From: an uncultured Bacilli bacterium
Lineage (GTDB): Bacteria > Bacillota_I > Bacilli_A > RF39 > UBA660
NCBI GenBank assembly: GCA_947632625.1
Contig: CANRPZ010000039.1
Coordinates: forward strand, 1-11,115
DNA length: 11,115 bases
Reading direction: 5' to 3'
Made by a program: the position numbers and the translations under genes. The notes below the pieces were generated by a model. The model searched no databases. It had not been told where the DNA came from and worked only from the letters and a program-made list of their open reading frames with translations. Below, in pieces: positions 6,145-11,115 of this stretch. How positions within the stretch are numbered: position 1 is the first letter of the stretch; every line of letters starts with the position of its first letter.

Positions 6145-6853
6145 AATATTCGTCTACATCCTTTCTGTATTTTTTAGATAATAAGTTTATTTTTTCACCC
6201 GTATCTAAAACAAAGTAACCTTTTGCCCAATTAAAGGCTTCTACTCTTTCCATATTTACTATGCAAGCTCTATGGACAGGAACAAAACGTTTATCAAGAT
6301 ATTCAAAAGCATCTTGAACATTCATGTATATTGCATAGCTTGTCTTATCCGTATTAATAATTAATTTTCTTTCCTCTGTATCACGATATAAATAAGTAAT
6401 GGAACGATAAAATATTTGGAGATTTAAGTTTCTACTAGTAAATTTAAACATTTTATTATCAAAGTTTCTTTTAAAAATTGCTTTTAAATCTTTTTTCAAT
6501 TTTGCTTCTAAATCATGAAACTTTTCTATAAAATCAAATACTTCATAAACAGTTCGATAGGCGGTTTCAAACATTTTATCATGATTTGTGATAAAAATTA
6601 TTTCACTTTCCCAGTCTTTCTCTCTAATATATCTTGCTATATCAATTCCACTTACTTTACTTTCTAATTCGATATCTAAAATATAAATTTTATGTTCTGT
6701 AGTATCTAAAATTGTTTGTTTTAAAGAATTTGTATACTTGGTAAAATATTCTGCCTTCACTGTTTCATTCTTTAAAAAATTTGCATTTAATAAAAGCTTT
6801 TTAATAATCATTTGTGTCTTTTTGTCATCTTCAACAACAATTATTTTAGCCAT
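6128..6853 (-). CDS. agrA: AgrA-type response regulator (REC-LytTR)
   Basis: A 241-residue transcription regulator. The receiver domain (1-125) shows the acidic pocket E8-D9-D10, the phospho-acceptor D60 in YILDIEL, T89 in FITN and a lysine near 111. The LytTR DNA-binding domain (about 135-238) carries the conserved FVPVHRACIVNMERV (190-204) with the H194-R195 pair that contacts DNA in AgrA. It is the natural partner of the kinase coded next to it, and the 9-12-9 repeat upstream of agrB is its likely target. AGGTGA lies about eight bases before the ATG at 6853; the promoter is an extended -10 just upstream. agrA comes first and agrC second, the reverse of the staphylococcal C-A order. Confidence 0.94.
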   Translation of the reverse strand: MAKIIVVEDDKKTQMIIKKLLLNANFLKNETVKAEYFTKYTNSLKQTILDTTEHKIYILDIELESKVSGIDIARYIREKDWESEIIFITNHDKMFETAYRTVYEVFDFIEKFHDLEAKLKKDLKAIFKRNFDNKMFKFTSRNLNLQIFYRSITYLYRDTEERKLIINTDKTSYAIYMNVQDAFEYLDKRFVPVHRACIVNMERVEAFNWAKGYFVLDTGEKINLLSKKYRKDVDEYYERNS

Positions 6854-6887
6854 ATTTTTTTCACCTACTCTATGTTTACTATTTGCA

Positions 6888-6896
6888 ATTATAACA
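6888..6896 (-). promoter_or_regulatory. Extended -10 promoter of agrAC
   Basis: TGTTATAAT on the minus strand, a perfect extended -10 (hexamer 6888-6893), about 28 bases before the predicted ribosome binding site and start. The -35 region coincides with the T-tract of the preceding terminator. No LytTR-like direct repeat is seen here, so agrAC may be expressed constitutively. Confidence 0.65.
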
Positions 6897-6906
6897 CAAA
6901 ATTATC

Positions 6907-6938
6907 AAAAAAAAATACAAAATTATTATTTTTTGTAT
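6907..6938 (-). terminator. Rho-independent terminator of the gene at 6926-7522
   Basis: ATACAAAA (6915-6922) pairs with TTTTGTAT (6931-6938), eight A/T-rich pairs with one G-C, and an eight-base loop. It is followed on the minus strand by eight T. The stop codon at 6926-6928 is in the loop. The stem is thermodynamically weak, so termination may be partial and allow spo-operon transcripts to reach agrA. Confidence 0.7.
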
Positions 6939-7522
6939 TCTCTTATAAGATAAAAAAAATGATCTTCAGGGAAAGTAGTTTTAATTTTAAAATGCTTTTC
7001 AATTTCTTCTGCTATCGTGCCGATATCCTTTACAGTTCCAAGAACTAATACTTTTTTGGGTTTGTATTGTAAAGAAAAAATATTTTTAACTGCATTTAAT
7101 GTATTTTCATTATATAAAGCTAGTGGCACTCGCAAGAATTTCTTTTCTCCCTTTTTCATGTAACTATAATCTATATATTTTGGCGTTATTAATATAACTC
7201 CACTTTCATTATCAATTTTTAATATTTTTTCGATTTCCACAAACTGGATTTTATGAAAATAATCTTTTAAAATTTCTTCATATTTGTCTTTGGATAATTG
7301 ACTTAAATGAACACTTTTTAAAAAGACTATATTTTTGCCAAATAATGAAATCTTAATATGATTGTGCTTAATAATATCGGAAATTTCTTTTTGAAATAAA
7401 TTACTGTTTACAATTTCTTCTTCTTGAACACTTTTTAACTCCGTTATAATGCAACGCTTTTTTTCATCCAAAATATAAAGTTCATTATCACATATATAGA
7501 AAATCATATCCTTCTTTTTCAT
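6926..7522 (-). CDS. Unknown 198-residue protein in the mbl position after spoIIID
   Basis: No firm family match. It has no signal peptide or membrane segment, so it is probably cytoplasmic. It alternates predicted strands and helices. The N-terminal strand pair MIFYICDNELYILDEKKR resembles the first hairpin of actin-like proteins but lacks the DLGT phosphate loop. Near 150-160 the chain KPKKVLVLGTVKDIGTIAEEI recalls the late VLTGGGALLxGL segment of MreB/Mbl without its glycines. In B. subtilis mbl follows spoIIID, and this gene follows spoIIID after only nine bases. I infer a degenerate actin-fold relative, with low certainty. The start at 7522 has a weak ribosome binding site; the ATG at 7507 (AAGAAGG, very close) is an alternative. 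Co-transcription with spoIIID suggests mother-cell expression. Confidence 0.55.
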   Translation of the reverse strand: MKKKDMIFYICDNELYILDEKKRCIITELKSVQEEEIVNSNLFQKEISDIIKHNHIKISLFGKNIVFLKSVHLSQLSKDKYEEILKDYFHKIQFVEIEKILKIDNESGVILITPKYIDYSYMKKGEKKFLRVPLALYNENTLNAVKNIFSLQYKPKKVLVLGTVKDIGTIAEEIEKHFKIKTTFPEDHFFYLIREYKK

Positions 7523-7531
7523 ATTTATTTA

Positions 7532-7789
7532 TCAACTCTCTTGTTTTTTTAAATATATCTGTTTTGTTGATTCTCCACCTTTTATATGTCTTTCTGCTAA
7601 ATGGATATTTAATATAGCACGGACCTTTTCATATAAAATAGGAGAAACAAAAAGTAATCGATCATGAATGTCTTTATGAATAGTACTTTTACTCAAGTGA
7701 AAATGTTTAGCTGCCTCCCGTATTGTTTTTTTGGTATCTATTATATACTCGGCTTCTTTCTTGATTCGATTACTTATAATTTTATTCAT
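7532..7789 (-). CDS. spoIIID: Sporulation transcription factor SpoIIID
   Basis: SpoIIID is a small helix-turn-helix DNA-binding protein that activates and represses sigma-E-regulon genes in the mother cell. The 85 residues match the family along the length: an N-terminal helix, then TKKTIREAAKHFHLSKSTIHKDI (about 19-41), the helix-turn-helix with the typical SKSTxHKDxxxRL recognition region, followed by ILNIHLAERHIKGGESTKQIYL, the conserved HxxxRHxRGGEATKxKY tail. Start ATG 7789 has AAGGGG eight bases upstream, and that ribosome binding site lies in a possible inhibitory hairpin. It follows spoIIQ by 47 bases and precedes an unknown gene by nine. Confidence 0.96.
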   Translation of the reverse strand: MNKIISNRIKKEAEYIIDTKKTIREAAKHFHLSKSTIHKDIHDRLLFVSPILYEKVRAILNIHLAERHIKGGESTKQIYLKKQES

Positions 7790-7795
7790 TTAAAC

Positions 7796-7830
7796 AACCC
7801 CTTATTAAATTATACTTTTTTAAAGGGGTT
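7796..7830 (-). promoter_or_regulatory. Inverted repeat sequestering the spoIIID ribosome binding site
   Basis: AACCCCTT and AAGGGGTT (arms 7823-7830 and 7796-7803) pair perfectly over eight bases with a 19-base loop in minus-strand RNA. The 3' arm contains the spoIIID Shine-Dalgarno. No U-tract follows, so it is not a typical terminator for spoIIQ. A TATAAT hexamer (7809-7814) lies in the loop; a transcript begun there would lack the 5' arm and keep the site free. An ATA about 21 bases upstream of the ATA of this element is also compatible with weak sigma-E spacing. Confidence 0.5.
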
Positions 7831-7836
7831 TTATTC

Positions 7837-8469
7837 TTAATTTAAAGCATTTATATCCATTTGATAAAAACTTTCAGGATTGATAACTTTACCATCAAAA
7901 TTTACCTCAAATAATAAAGAGTTTTTATTAGGGCAAAATTTGTTTATGTTACTTTTTCCTAAAATTTGTCCTTGAGAAATGGTATCATTTACTTTTACAG
8001 CTACATCTTTAAGACCATAATAAATGGTTGTTAAACTTGCATTATGAGAAACATAAACTATGGTATTTAATAAATCGTCTTGTTTTATATCTAATACAGT
8101 TCCATCATATACACTTACAACATCAAAATCTTCATCGCTACTATATACAACACCACTGTTTTGTAAATAAGTATTTTCATAATAAATTAAAGATTTTTCT
8201 TGTTGTTCACTTGTAGCCTCTTTATCATAAAAATATTTGTCAATGTTTACTTTATCGCTTGTATAAGGGCGAGTAAAATTAGTTGTTTCTGTAATGTTTG
8301 CAACAGGTGTTATTGGTTCTAGTAAAGAATCCATTACATACTTACCATTATCACTTTCATTTGTAGGTTGTATGTTTCTAATAAGGGCTACAGAGAGTAG
8401 CAATATTAAAGTAATACTTGTAACTGCAATTACGGATTTTACTTCCTTTCTCAATTTTCTTTTGGTCAT
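7837..8469 (-). CDS. spoIIQ: SpoIIQ, forespore channel protein with degenerate LytM (M23) domain
   Basis: SpoIIQ is anchored in the forespore membrane and joins SpoIIIAH of the mother cell to form the intercellular channel and engulfment zipper. The 210-residue protein has a basic N-terminus, one membrane helix (about 12-30), a polar linker and a LytM-fold domain (about 104-205). The M23 zinc ligands are gone: the HxxxD position reads N104-S-G-V-V108, and the HxH motif reads S184-L-L186 in NSLLFEV, so it should be a pseudo-enzyme, as in Bacillus and unlike many clostridial SpoIIQ. The fold landmarks VVSVYDGTV, TIVYVSH and VNDTISQGQILGKS remain. GGAAGGTGA precedes the ATG. A strong sigma-F promoter lies directly upstream. 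Confidence 0.9.
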   Translation of the reverse strand: MTKRKLRKEVKSVIAVTSITLILLLSVALIRNIQPTNESDNGKYVMDSLLEPITPVANITETTNFTRPYTSDKVNIDKYFYDKEATSEQQEKSLIYYENTYLQNSGVVYSSDEDFDVVSVYDGTVLDIKQDDLLNTIVYVSHNASLTTIYYGLKDVAVKVNDTISQGQILGKSNINKFCPNKNSLLFEVNFDGKVINPESFYQMDINALN

Positions 8470-8489
8470 CTTTTCACCTTCCTGTTAGA

Positions 8490-8519
8490 TAGTTTCTCCC
8501 AAAAGAAAACGTTTTATAC
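8490..8519 (-). promoter_or_regulatory. Sigma-F-type promoter of spoIIQ
   Basis: The minus strand reads GTATA (8515-8519), 15 bases, then GGAGAAACTA (8490-8499). This fits the Bacillus sigma-F consensus GYWTA-N15-GGNRANANTW at every specified position. The -35 overlaps the last two codons and stop of spoIID (8514-8516). spoIIQ is a classic sigma-F gene in B. subtilis, which agrees. Confidence 0.82.
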
Positions 8520-9425
8520 CATTTTATTTATTGTAATGTCTTGATAATAATAATTTAAAATATCTTTATAGTTATATCCTTCTTTAGCCATACCATTTGC
8601 TCCATACTGACTCATACCAACTCCATGTCCATATCCTTTCGTCGTAATGGCAATTTCATTTTCATTAATATCTATTGAAAAATCGGTAGAACGAAGGTTT
8701 AATAACGAGCGAATTTCTGTTCCTTTAAATTTTTGGTTATTGATTACAATACTATTTACCCGATTGCTTCCACTGTAGTTTACGGCATCAATTTGAATGG
8801 ACTGACATGATTCTAGCTTGAGTTTGCTACAAAATTCTTCAAGCGTAAATTTAGTTGTTACTAAAAAATTATTTAAAGATTCATTATCCCAAGAAGAACT
8901 TACTGATTTAATATAAGGTAAATCTTCTTGAAATACACTTTTAGCATCTTCTGTTGCACCATTACTCATAGAAAAATAAAACGCTTCTATTATTTCATCA
9001 TCATAATACATTACCTCATTTTCTGTAGAGTTTACGGCATCCTCTATCCTATTTAAATAGTAGGTATAACTTGTTCCCCACTTTTCTTTCATTTCCTCTT
9101 TTGTAATATATACTTGATTTGTAATATCTGATAACACATCATAATTTTTATCGGTATTATGTAATATTTTATAAATTGCATAGCTTCGTGATGCAACCGC
9201 TTGGGCTTTTAGGGCTTCCGTTTCAAATGAAGCAGGCATTTCTCCAGCTAAAACACCAACGATATAAGACTCAATATCTAATTCTTTTATCTCTTCTTCT
9301 TTTGTTTTTACTTTAATTGTTTTATTTTCATCGTTAAAAAAAGAGTGGTTTTTTTTAAATTTTACCACTCCTACTAACACAATACTTAAAATTAGAACAA
9401 GAACTAAAAGTATTTTGTTTTTCAT
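8514..9425 (-). CDS. spoIID: SpoIID, sporulation septal peptidoglycan lytic transglycosylase
   Basis: SpoIID is a mother-cell membrane-anchored murein hydrolase of the DMP engulfment complex (with SpoIIM and SpoIIP); it cuts glycan strands after SpoIIP removes stem peptides. The 303-residue protein has an N-terminal membrane anchor (about 4-21). The family signature is GEMPASFETEALKAQAVASRSYA (61-83), which holds the essential acidic residue (probably E62). The conserved end is TKGYGHGVGMSQYGANGMA (262-280). The stretch FSMSNGATED (151-160) corresponds to the usual FxSxSGGxTE. AAAGGAG precedes the ATG at 9425 and overlaps the stop of ywzB, so it can be read from rpiB-ywzB. A sigma-E promoter was not clearly seen. 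Confidence 0.94.
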   Translation of the reverse strand: MKNKILLVLVLILSIVLVGVVKFKKNHSFFNDENKTIKVKTKEEEIKELDIESYIVGVLAGEMPASFETEALKAQAVASRSYAIYKILHNTDKNYDVLSDITNQVYITKEEMKEKWGTSYTYYLNRIEDAVNSTENEVMYYDDEIIEAFYFSMSNGATEDAKSVFQEDLPYIKSVSSSWDNESLNNFLVTTKFTLEEFCSKLKLESCQSIQIDAVNYSGSNRVNSIVINNQKFKGTEIRSLLNLRSTDFSIDINENEIAITTKGYGHGVGMSQYGANGMAKEGYNYKDILNYYYQDITINKMV

Positions 9426-9438
9426 AATTCAGTCTCCT

Positions 9439-9636
9439 TTAAATAATGTGACTGCTTTCTATAAAATCAAAGATAAAGCCAGTTAAAAGATACGCAAGGA
9501 CAAAAGATAGTATCATAACTAAAACTCTAGTTTCCCAAATACGATTTTTCTTTATAAATTTTTCAAAGTTAATTCCACTTAAAGCAAAAATACAAAGCAT
9601 TATGTTTATAAAGTAAATTATTAACTTATAGTTCAT
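9439..9636 (-). CDS. ywzB: DUF1146 (YwzB-type) small membrane protein
   Basis: A 65-residue protein with two membrane helices (near residues 4-22 and 36-57) and the family pattern: an N-terminal helix ending before a L/I-N-F-E-K-F-I-K-K turn, then W-x-T-R-V-L-V-M-I-L-S, a small residue and L-L-T-G-F-I-F-D-F-I. DUF1146 proteins lie close to murA and spoIID in Bacillus; the same neighbourhood here supports the call. Function is unknown. I choose the ATG at 9636 (weak AGTGGA upstream; overlaps the rpiB stop by 11 bases) over the ATG at 9654, which has no ribosome binding site. Confidence 0.8.
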   Translation of the reverse strand: MNYKLIIYFINIMLCIFALSGINFEKFIKKNRIWETRVLVMILSFVLAYLLTGFIFDFIESSHII

Positions 9637-10081
9637 TATATTTTCCACTTTCATAATTTATGATTTTATTAATACGTTTTAGATGCCTTTCTTCACTTGC
9701 AGGTTTTGTACTTATAAACACATTAATTATTTTCATAGCGTCATCTAAAGGTAAATCCCCAGCAATTGCTATGATATTTGCTCCATTATGATTTTTTGAT
9801 TTAAAAGCATCGTCTTCATTAAAAACTCGAGCACAACGAATTCCTTTTACTTTATTTGCTGCAATGCTTATTCCTATTCCATTTCCACAAATAAGAATTC
9901 CTAATGCATCCTTATTATTTAAAACGTTTTGTCCTACCTCAAAGGCAAAATCAGGGTAATCATCTTGTTCACTATTCTTTAACAAAGTGTCTTTTACATC
10001 GAAACCATCTTCTGTTAGAGAATTTATAATTTCTTTTTTTAAATTTGCCCCTCTATGATCTGAACCAATATAAATTTTCAT
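9626..10081 (-). CDS. rpiB: Ribose-5-phosphate isomerase B (RpiB/LacAB family)
   Basis: RpiB interconverts ribose 5-phosphate and ribulose 5-phosphate in the non-oxidative pentose phosphate pathway. The 151 residues cover the whole family. Visible are the phosphate/sugar site SDHRG (7-11), the catalytic Cys C65 in GILICGNGIGISIAANK, and H98 with the NHNGAN motif (97-102); the ending TKPASEERHLKRINKI is the usual phosphate-binding RHxxRI element. Members of the family also act on allose 6-phosphate or, as LacA/LacB pairs, on galactose 6-phosphate; a single copy with C65 in place favours RpiB. GAAAGGATG precedes the ATG. It starts a unit that continues without a terminator into ywzB and spoIID. 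Confidence 0.94.
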   Translation of the reverse strand: MKIYIGSDHRGANLKKEIINSLTEDGFDVKDTLLKNSEQDDYPDFAFEVGQNVLNNKDALGILICGNGIGISIAANKVKGIRCARVFNEDDAFKSKNHNGANIIAIAGDLPLDDAMKIINVFISTKPASEERHLKRINKIINYESGKYNEL

Positions 10082-10118
10082 AGTATCATCCTTTCATAAA
10101 ACTGAATTCCCTAATTAA

Positions 10119-10127
10119 ATTATAACA
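10119..10127 (-). promoter_or_regulatory. Extended -10 promoter of rpiB
   Basis: TGTTATAAT on the minus strand (-10 hexamer 10119-10124), about 38 bases before the rpiB ATG. The -35 position lies in the rpmE terminator hairpin and has no good match. Confidence 0.65.
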
Positions 10128-10151
10128 GAAAAAAACTGCTTTATGCAGTTT
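10128..10151 (-). terminator. Rho-independent terminator of rpmE
   Basis: A seven-base stem AAACTGC (10133-10139) / GCAGTTT (10145-10151) with a five-base loop, followed on the minus strand by further T. The rpmE stop codon (10150-10152) overlaps the 5' arm. Confidence 0.85.
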
Positions 10152-10359
10152 ATTCTTTATTGTTTATACCATATTTACGGTTAAATTTTTCAATGTTTCC
10201 AGTTTTCTTGGCATTACCTTGTTTTCCCGTATAATAAGGGTGGCATTCACTACAAATTTCCACTTCAAGATTTTCTTTAGTAGATCTTGTTTTAAATGAA
10301 GCTCCACAAGCACATTTAATTGTTGTTTCTTTCATTTCAGGATGAATATTTGCTTTCAT
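10150..10359 (-). CDS. rpmE: 50S ribosomal protein L31 (zinc-binding type)
   Basis: L31 (bL31) helps bridge the two ribosomal subunits. The 69-residue protein has the paired Cys of the zinc (C+) form: C-A-C (16-18) and C-S-E-C (36-39), with MKANIHPEMKETTIKCACGASFKT at the start and HPYYTGKQG after the second pair. AAAGGAG lies about seven bases before the ATG at 10359. In Bacillus the C+ and C- paralogues exchange with zinc supply; only the zinc form is visible here. Its leader folds into a hairpin that may be an autoregulatory site. Single-gene unit with its own strong promoter and terminator. Confidence 0.96.
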   Translation of the reverse strand: MKANIHPEMKETTIKCACGASFKTRSTKENLEVEICSECHPYYTGKQGNAKKTGNIEKFNRKYGINNKE

Positions 10360-10374
10360 AATACACTCCTTTCG

Positions 10375-10396
10375 CCATACCTAATTCTAGGCATAG
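10375..10396 (-). promoter_or_regulatory. rpmE leader hairpin (candidate L31 autoregulatory leader)
   Basis: The minus-strand RNA can form a nine-pair stem (10388-10396 with 10375-10383, two G-U pairs) with loop GAAU, ending two to three bases before the AAAGGAG of rpmE. Ribosomal protein leaders for L31 are known in Firmicutes; position and size fit, but I cannot match the consensus from memory. Confidence 0.35.
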
Positions 10397-10413
10397 TAAT
10401 TTGTTTCTTTTGT

Positions 10414-10441
10414 ATTATACCATATTTTATAAACTTATCAA
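10414..10441 (-). promoter_or_regulatory. Promoter of rpmE
   Basis: TTGATA (10436-10441), 16 bases, TATAAT (10414-10419) preceded by TGG: a near-consensus sigma-A promoter with an extended -10, the best in the window, fitting a ribosomal protein gene. The leader is about 47 bases. Confidence 0.78.
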
Positions 10442-10462
10442 CAATTTTATGTTCAAATATGT

Positions 10463-10480
10463 AAAAAAACTTACAAAGTT
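10463..10480 (-). terminator. Short terminator of the edge gene
   Basis: AACTT (10468-10472) pairs with AAGTT (10476-10480) around a three-base loop, with a T-run extending to 10463 on the minus strand. The stop codon (10471-10473) is in the hairpin. The stem has only five pairs, so strength is uncertain. Confidence 0.5.
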
Positions 10481-11115
10481 GGAGCAAGAGCAAGGCGAAA
10501 AGCAATTGGTTTTGCTTCACCAGTATCACGAAAAAAAGTGAAAATACCACTACCAATCCCATCATAGTTATCGCCACCTCGTTCGAACCAAGGAAGACTA
10601 CTTGTAGCAAACCAACTATCATCATGATACCAACTACTAATTGTTCTGCTTCTTTCTGTTGCACTACTCGCTGCTCCTTTATACTTTTCAACTTTAAATG
10701 GACCCATCTCACCTGTAGCATCTCCTAATATTCGATTTGAATATTGATTATCTTTAGTACTATATTTATAAGTATCATAATATTTTATATCCTTTAAATC
10801 GTCTTCTTTTAAATCACTATTTAAATAGATTGGTTTACCATTTTCATCTATCATTACACCCATTACGTATTCCCATGAACCTCCACTCATGTCATAAATT
10901 CCTGTATAATTGTTTGTTGTACTTGCCTTCACACTTTCTGGACTAAAATATTGATAACTTACTATGCCATCTGCACCTTTATCAGATAATCCAAATTCAT
11001 TACAAGCATTTGGATGTAAGGCACAAGATTCATTTGTGTTTGTCAAACCAGTAGTTGGCTCTGTTTTTGCTGCATACCCTGTTAAACGGCTTTCATTATT
11101 ATTAATTCTTACGTC
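10471..11115 (-). CDS. Partial large surface/exported-type protein with FGE-like C-terminal domain
   Basis: The frame is open from the window edge (11115) for 214 codons to TAA at 10471-10473; the N-terminus is missing. A TTG at 11044-11046 is internal and need not be the start, since the frame continues upstream (GYAAKTEPTTGL). The C-terminal domain has the pattern of formylglycine-generating-enzyme-like (sulfatase-modifying-factor, C-type-lectin-like) folds: GIYDMSGGSWEYVMG compares with GLYDMxGNVWEWV, and PWFERGG...IAFRLALAP with xRGGSW...GFRxxx. Similar ends occur on large exported or pilin-like proteins of gut Firmicutes. The sulfatase-activating Cys pair is not evident near the end, so an enzyme role is unlikely; binding or adhesion is a guess. 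Two Cys (in ESCALHPNAC) could form a disulphide outside the cell. Confidence 0.65.
   Translation of the reverse strand, partial: DVRINNNESRLTGYAAKTEPTTGLTNTNESCALHPNACNEFGLSDKGADGIVSYQYFSPESVKASTTNNYTGIYDMSGGSWEYVMGVMIDENGKPIYLNSDLKEDDLKDIKYYDTYKYSTKDNQYSNRILGDATGEMGPFKVEKYKGAASSATERSRTISSWYHDDSWFATSSLPWFERGGDNYDGIGSGIFTFFRDTGEAKPIAFRLALAPTL

Noticed and set aside
10540..10620. Diversity-generating-retroelement variable region
   Set aside because: No template repeat or reverse transcriptase in the window; kept only as an idea to test in the finding on the edge gene.
10356..10721. A 121-codon minus-strand open frame overlapping the edge gene and the rpmE leader
   Set aside because: It overlaps in another frame the FGE-like coding region, runs through the rpmE promoter, and its residue pattern is low-complexity and hydrophobic without a family; the overlapping frame has clear protein motifs.

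Overview
The window reads as chromosomal DNA of a low-GC Firmicute (Bacilli or Clostridia grade, probably an uncultured gut lineage). The base composition is strongly AT-rich, Trp is encoded by TGG with no in-frame TGA, and ribosome binding sites are of the AGGAGG/AGGTGA type. The sporulation trio spoIID, spoIIQ, spoIIID stands in the order known from Bacillus. Species assignment is not possible from this sequence alone.

Layout. (1) 1-3775, all on the minus strand: csp, hpf and secA form a housekeeping run, each with its own promoter. They are followed by the first 62 codons of a HAD-type 5'-nucleotidase-like gene with a cluster of TTTGCAAA palindromes at its promoter. (2) 3950-6853 is a complete agr-type quorum-sensing locus in an unusual arrangement. 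agrB-agrD run on the plus strand from a promoter with a 9-12-9 direct repeat of the type bound by AgrA/LytTR regulators. agrA-agrC run on the minus strand, and the two units converge on one bidirectional terminator. The 39-residue AgrD was not called by simple length-based ORF finding, and it has Trp where the ring-forming Cys or Ser normally sits. (3) 6926-10081, minus strand: rpiB, ywzB (DUF1146), spoIID, spoIIQ, spoIIID, and then an unknown gene in the place where mbl lies in Bacillus subtilis. spoIIQ has a near-ideal sigma-F promoter nested over the spoIID stop codon. The spoIIID Shine-Dalgarno can be closed by an upstream complementary arm. (4) 10150-11115, minus strand: rpmE (zinc-type L31) with a leader hairpin, and the C-terminal 214 residues of an exported-type protein with a formylglycine-generating-enzyme-like (C-type-lectin-like) end.

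How it works together. AgrB should process and export the AgrD-derived peptide, AgrC should sense it and phosphorylate AgrA, and AgrA should bind the repeats upstream of agrB to close the loop. The neighbouring spo genes supply the sigma-F/sigma-E stage of engulfment: SpoIID is a septal peptidoglycan enzyme, SpoIIQ is the forespore half of the forespore-mother-cell channel, and SpoIIID is a mother-cell transcription factor. Physical closeness to agr suggests, but does not show, a link between quorum sensing and sporulation.

A recurring style is seen throughout. Stop codons lie inside the terminator hairpins of csp, hpf, agrC, the 6926 gene, rpmE and the edge gene. Several of the next promoters begin immediately after the U-tract and are extended -10 elements (TGnTATAAT) with poor -35 boxes. 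There is no stretch over 300 bases without a gene, and no tRNA, rRNA, insertion sequence or CRISPR array was seen.
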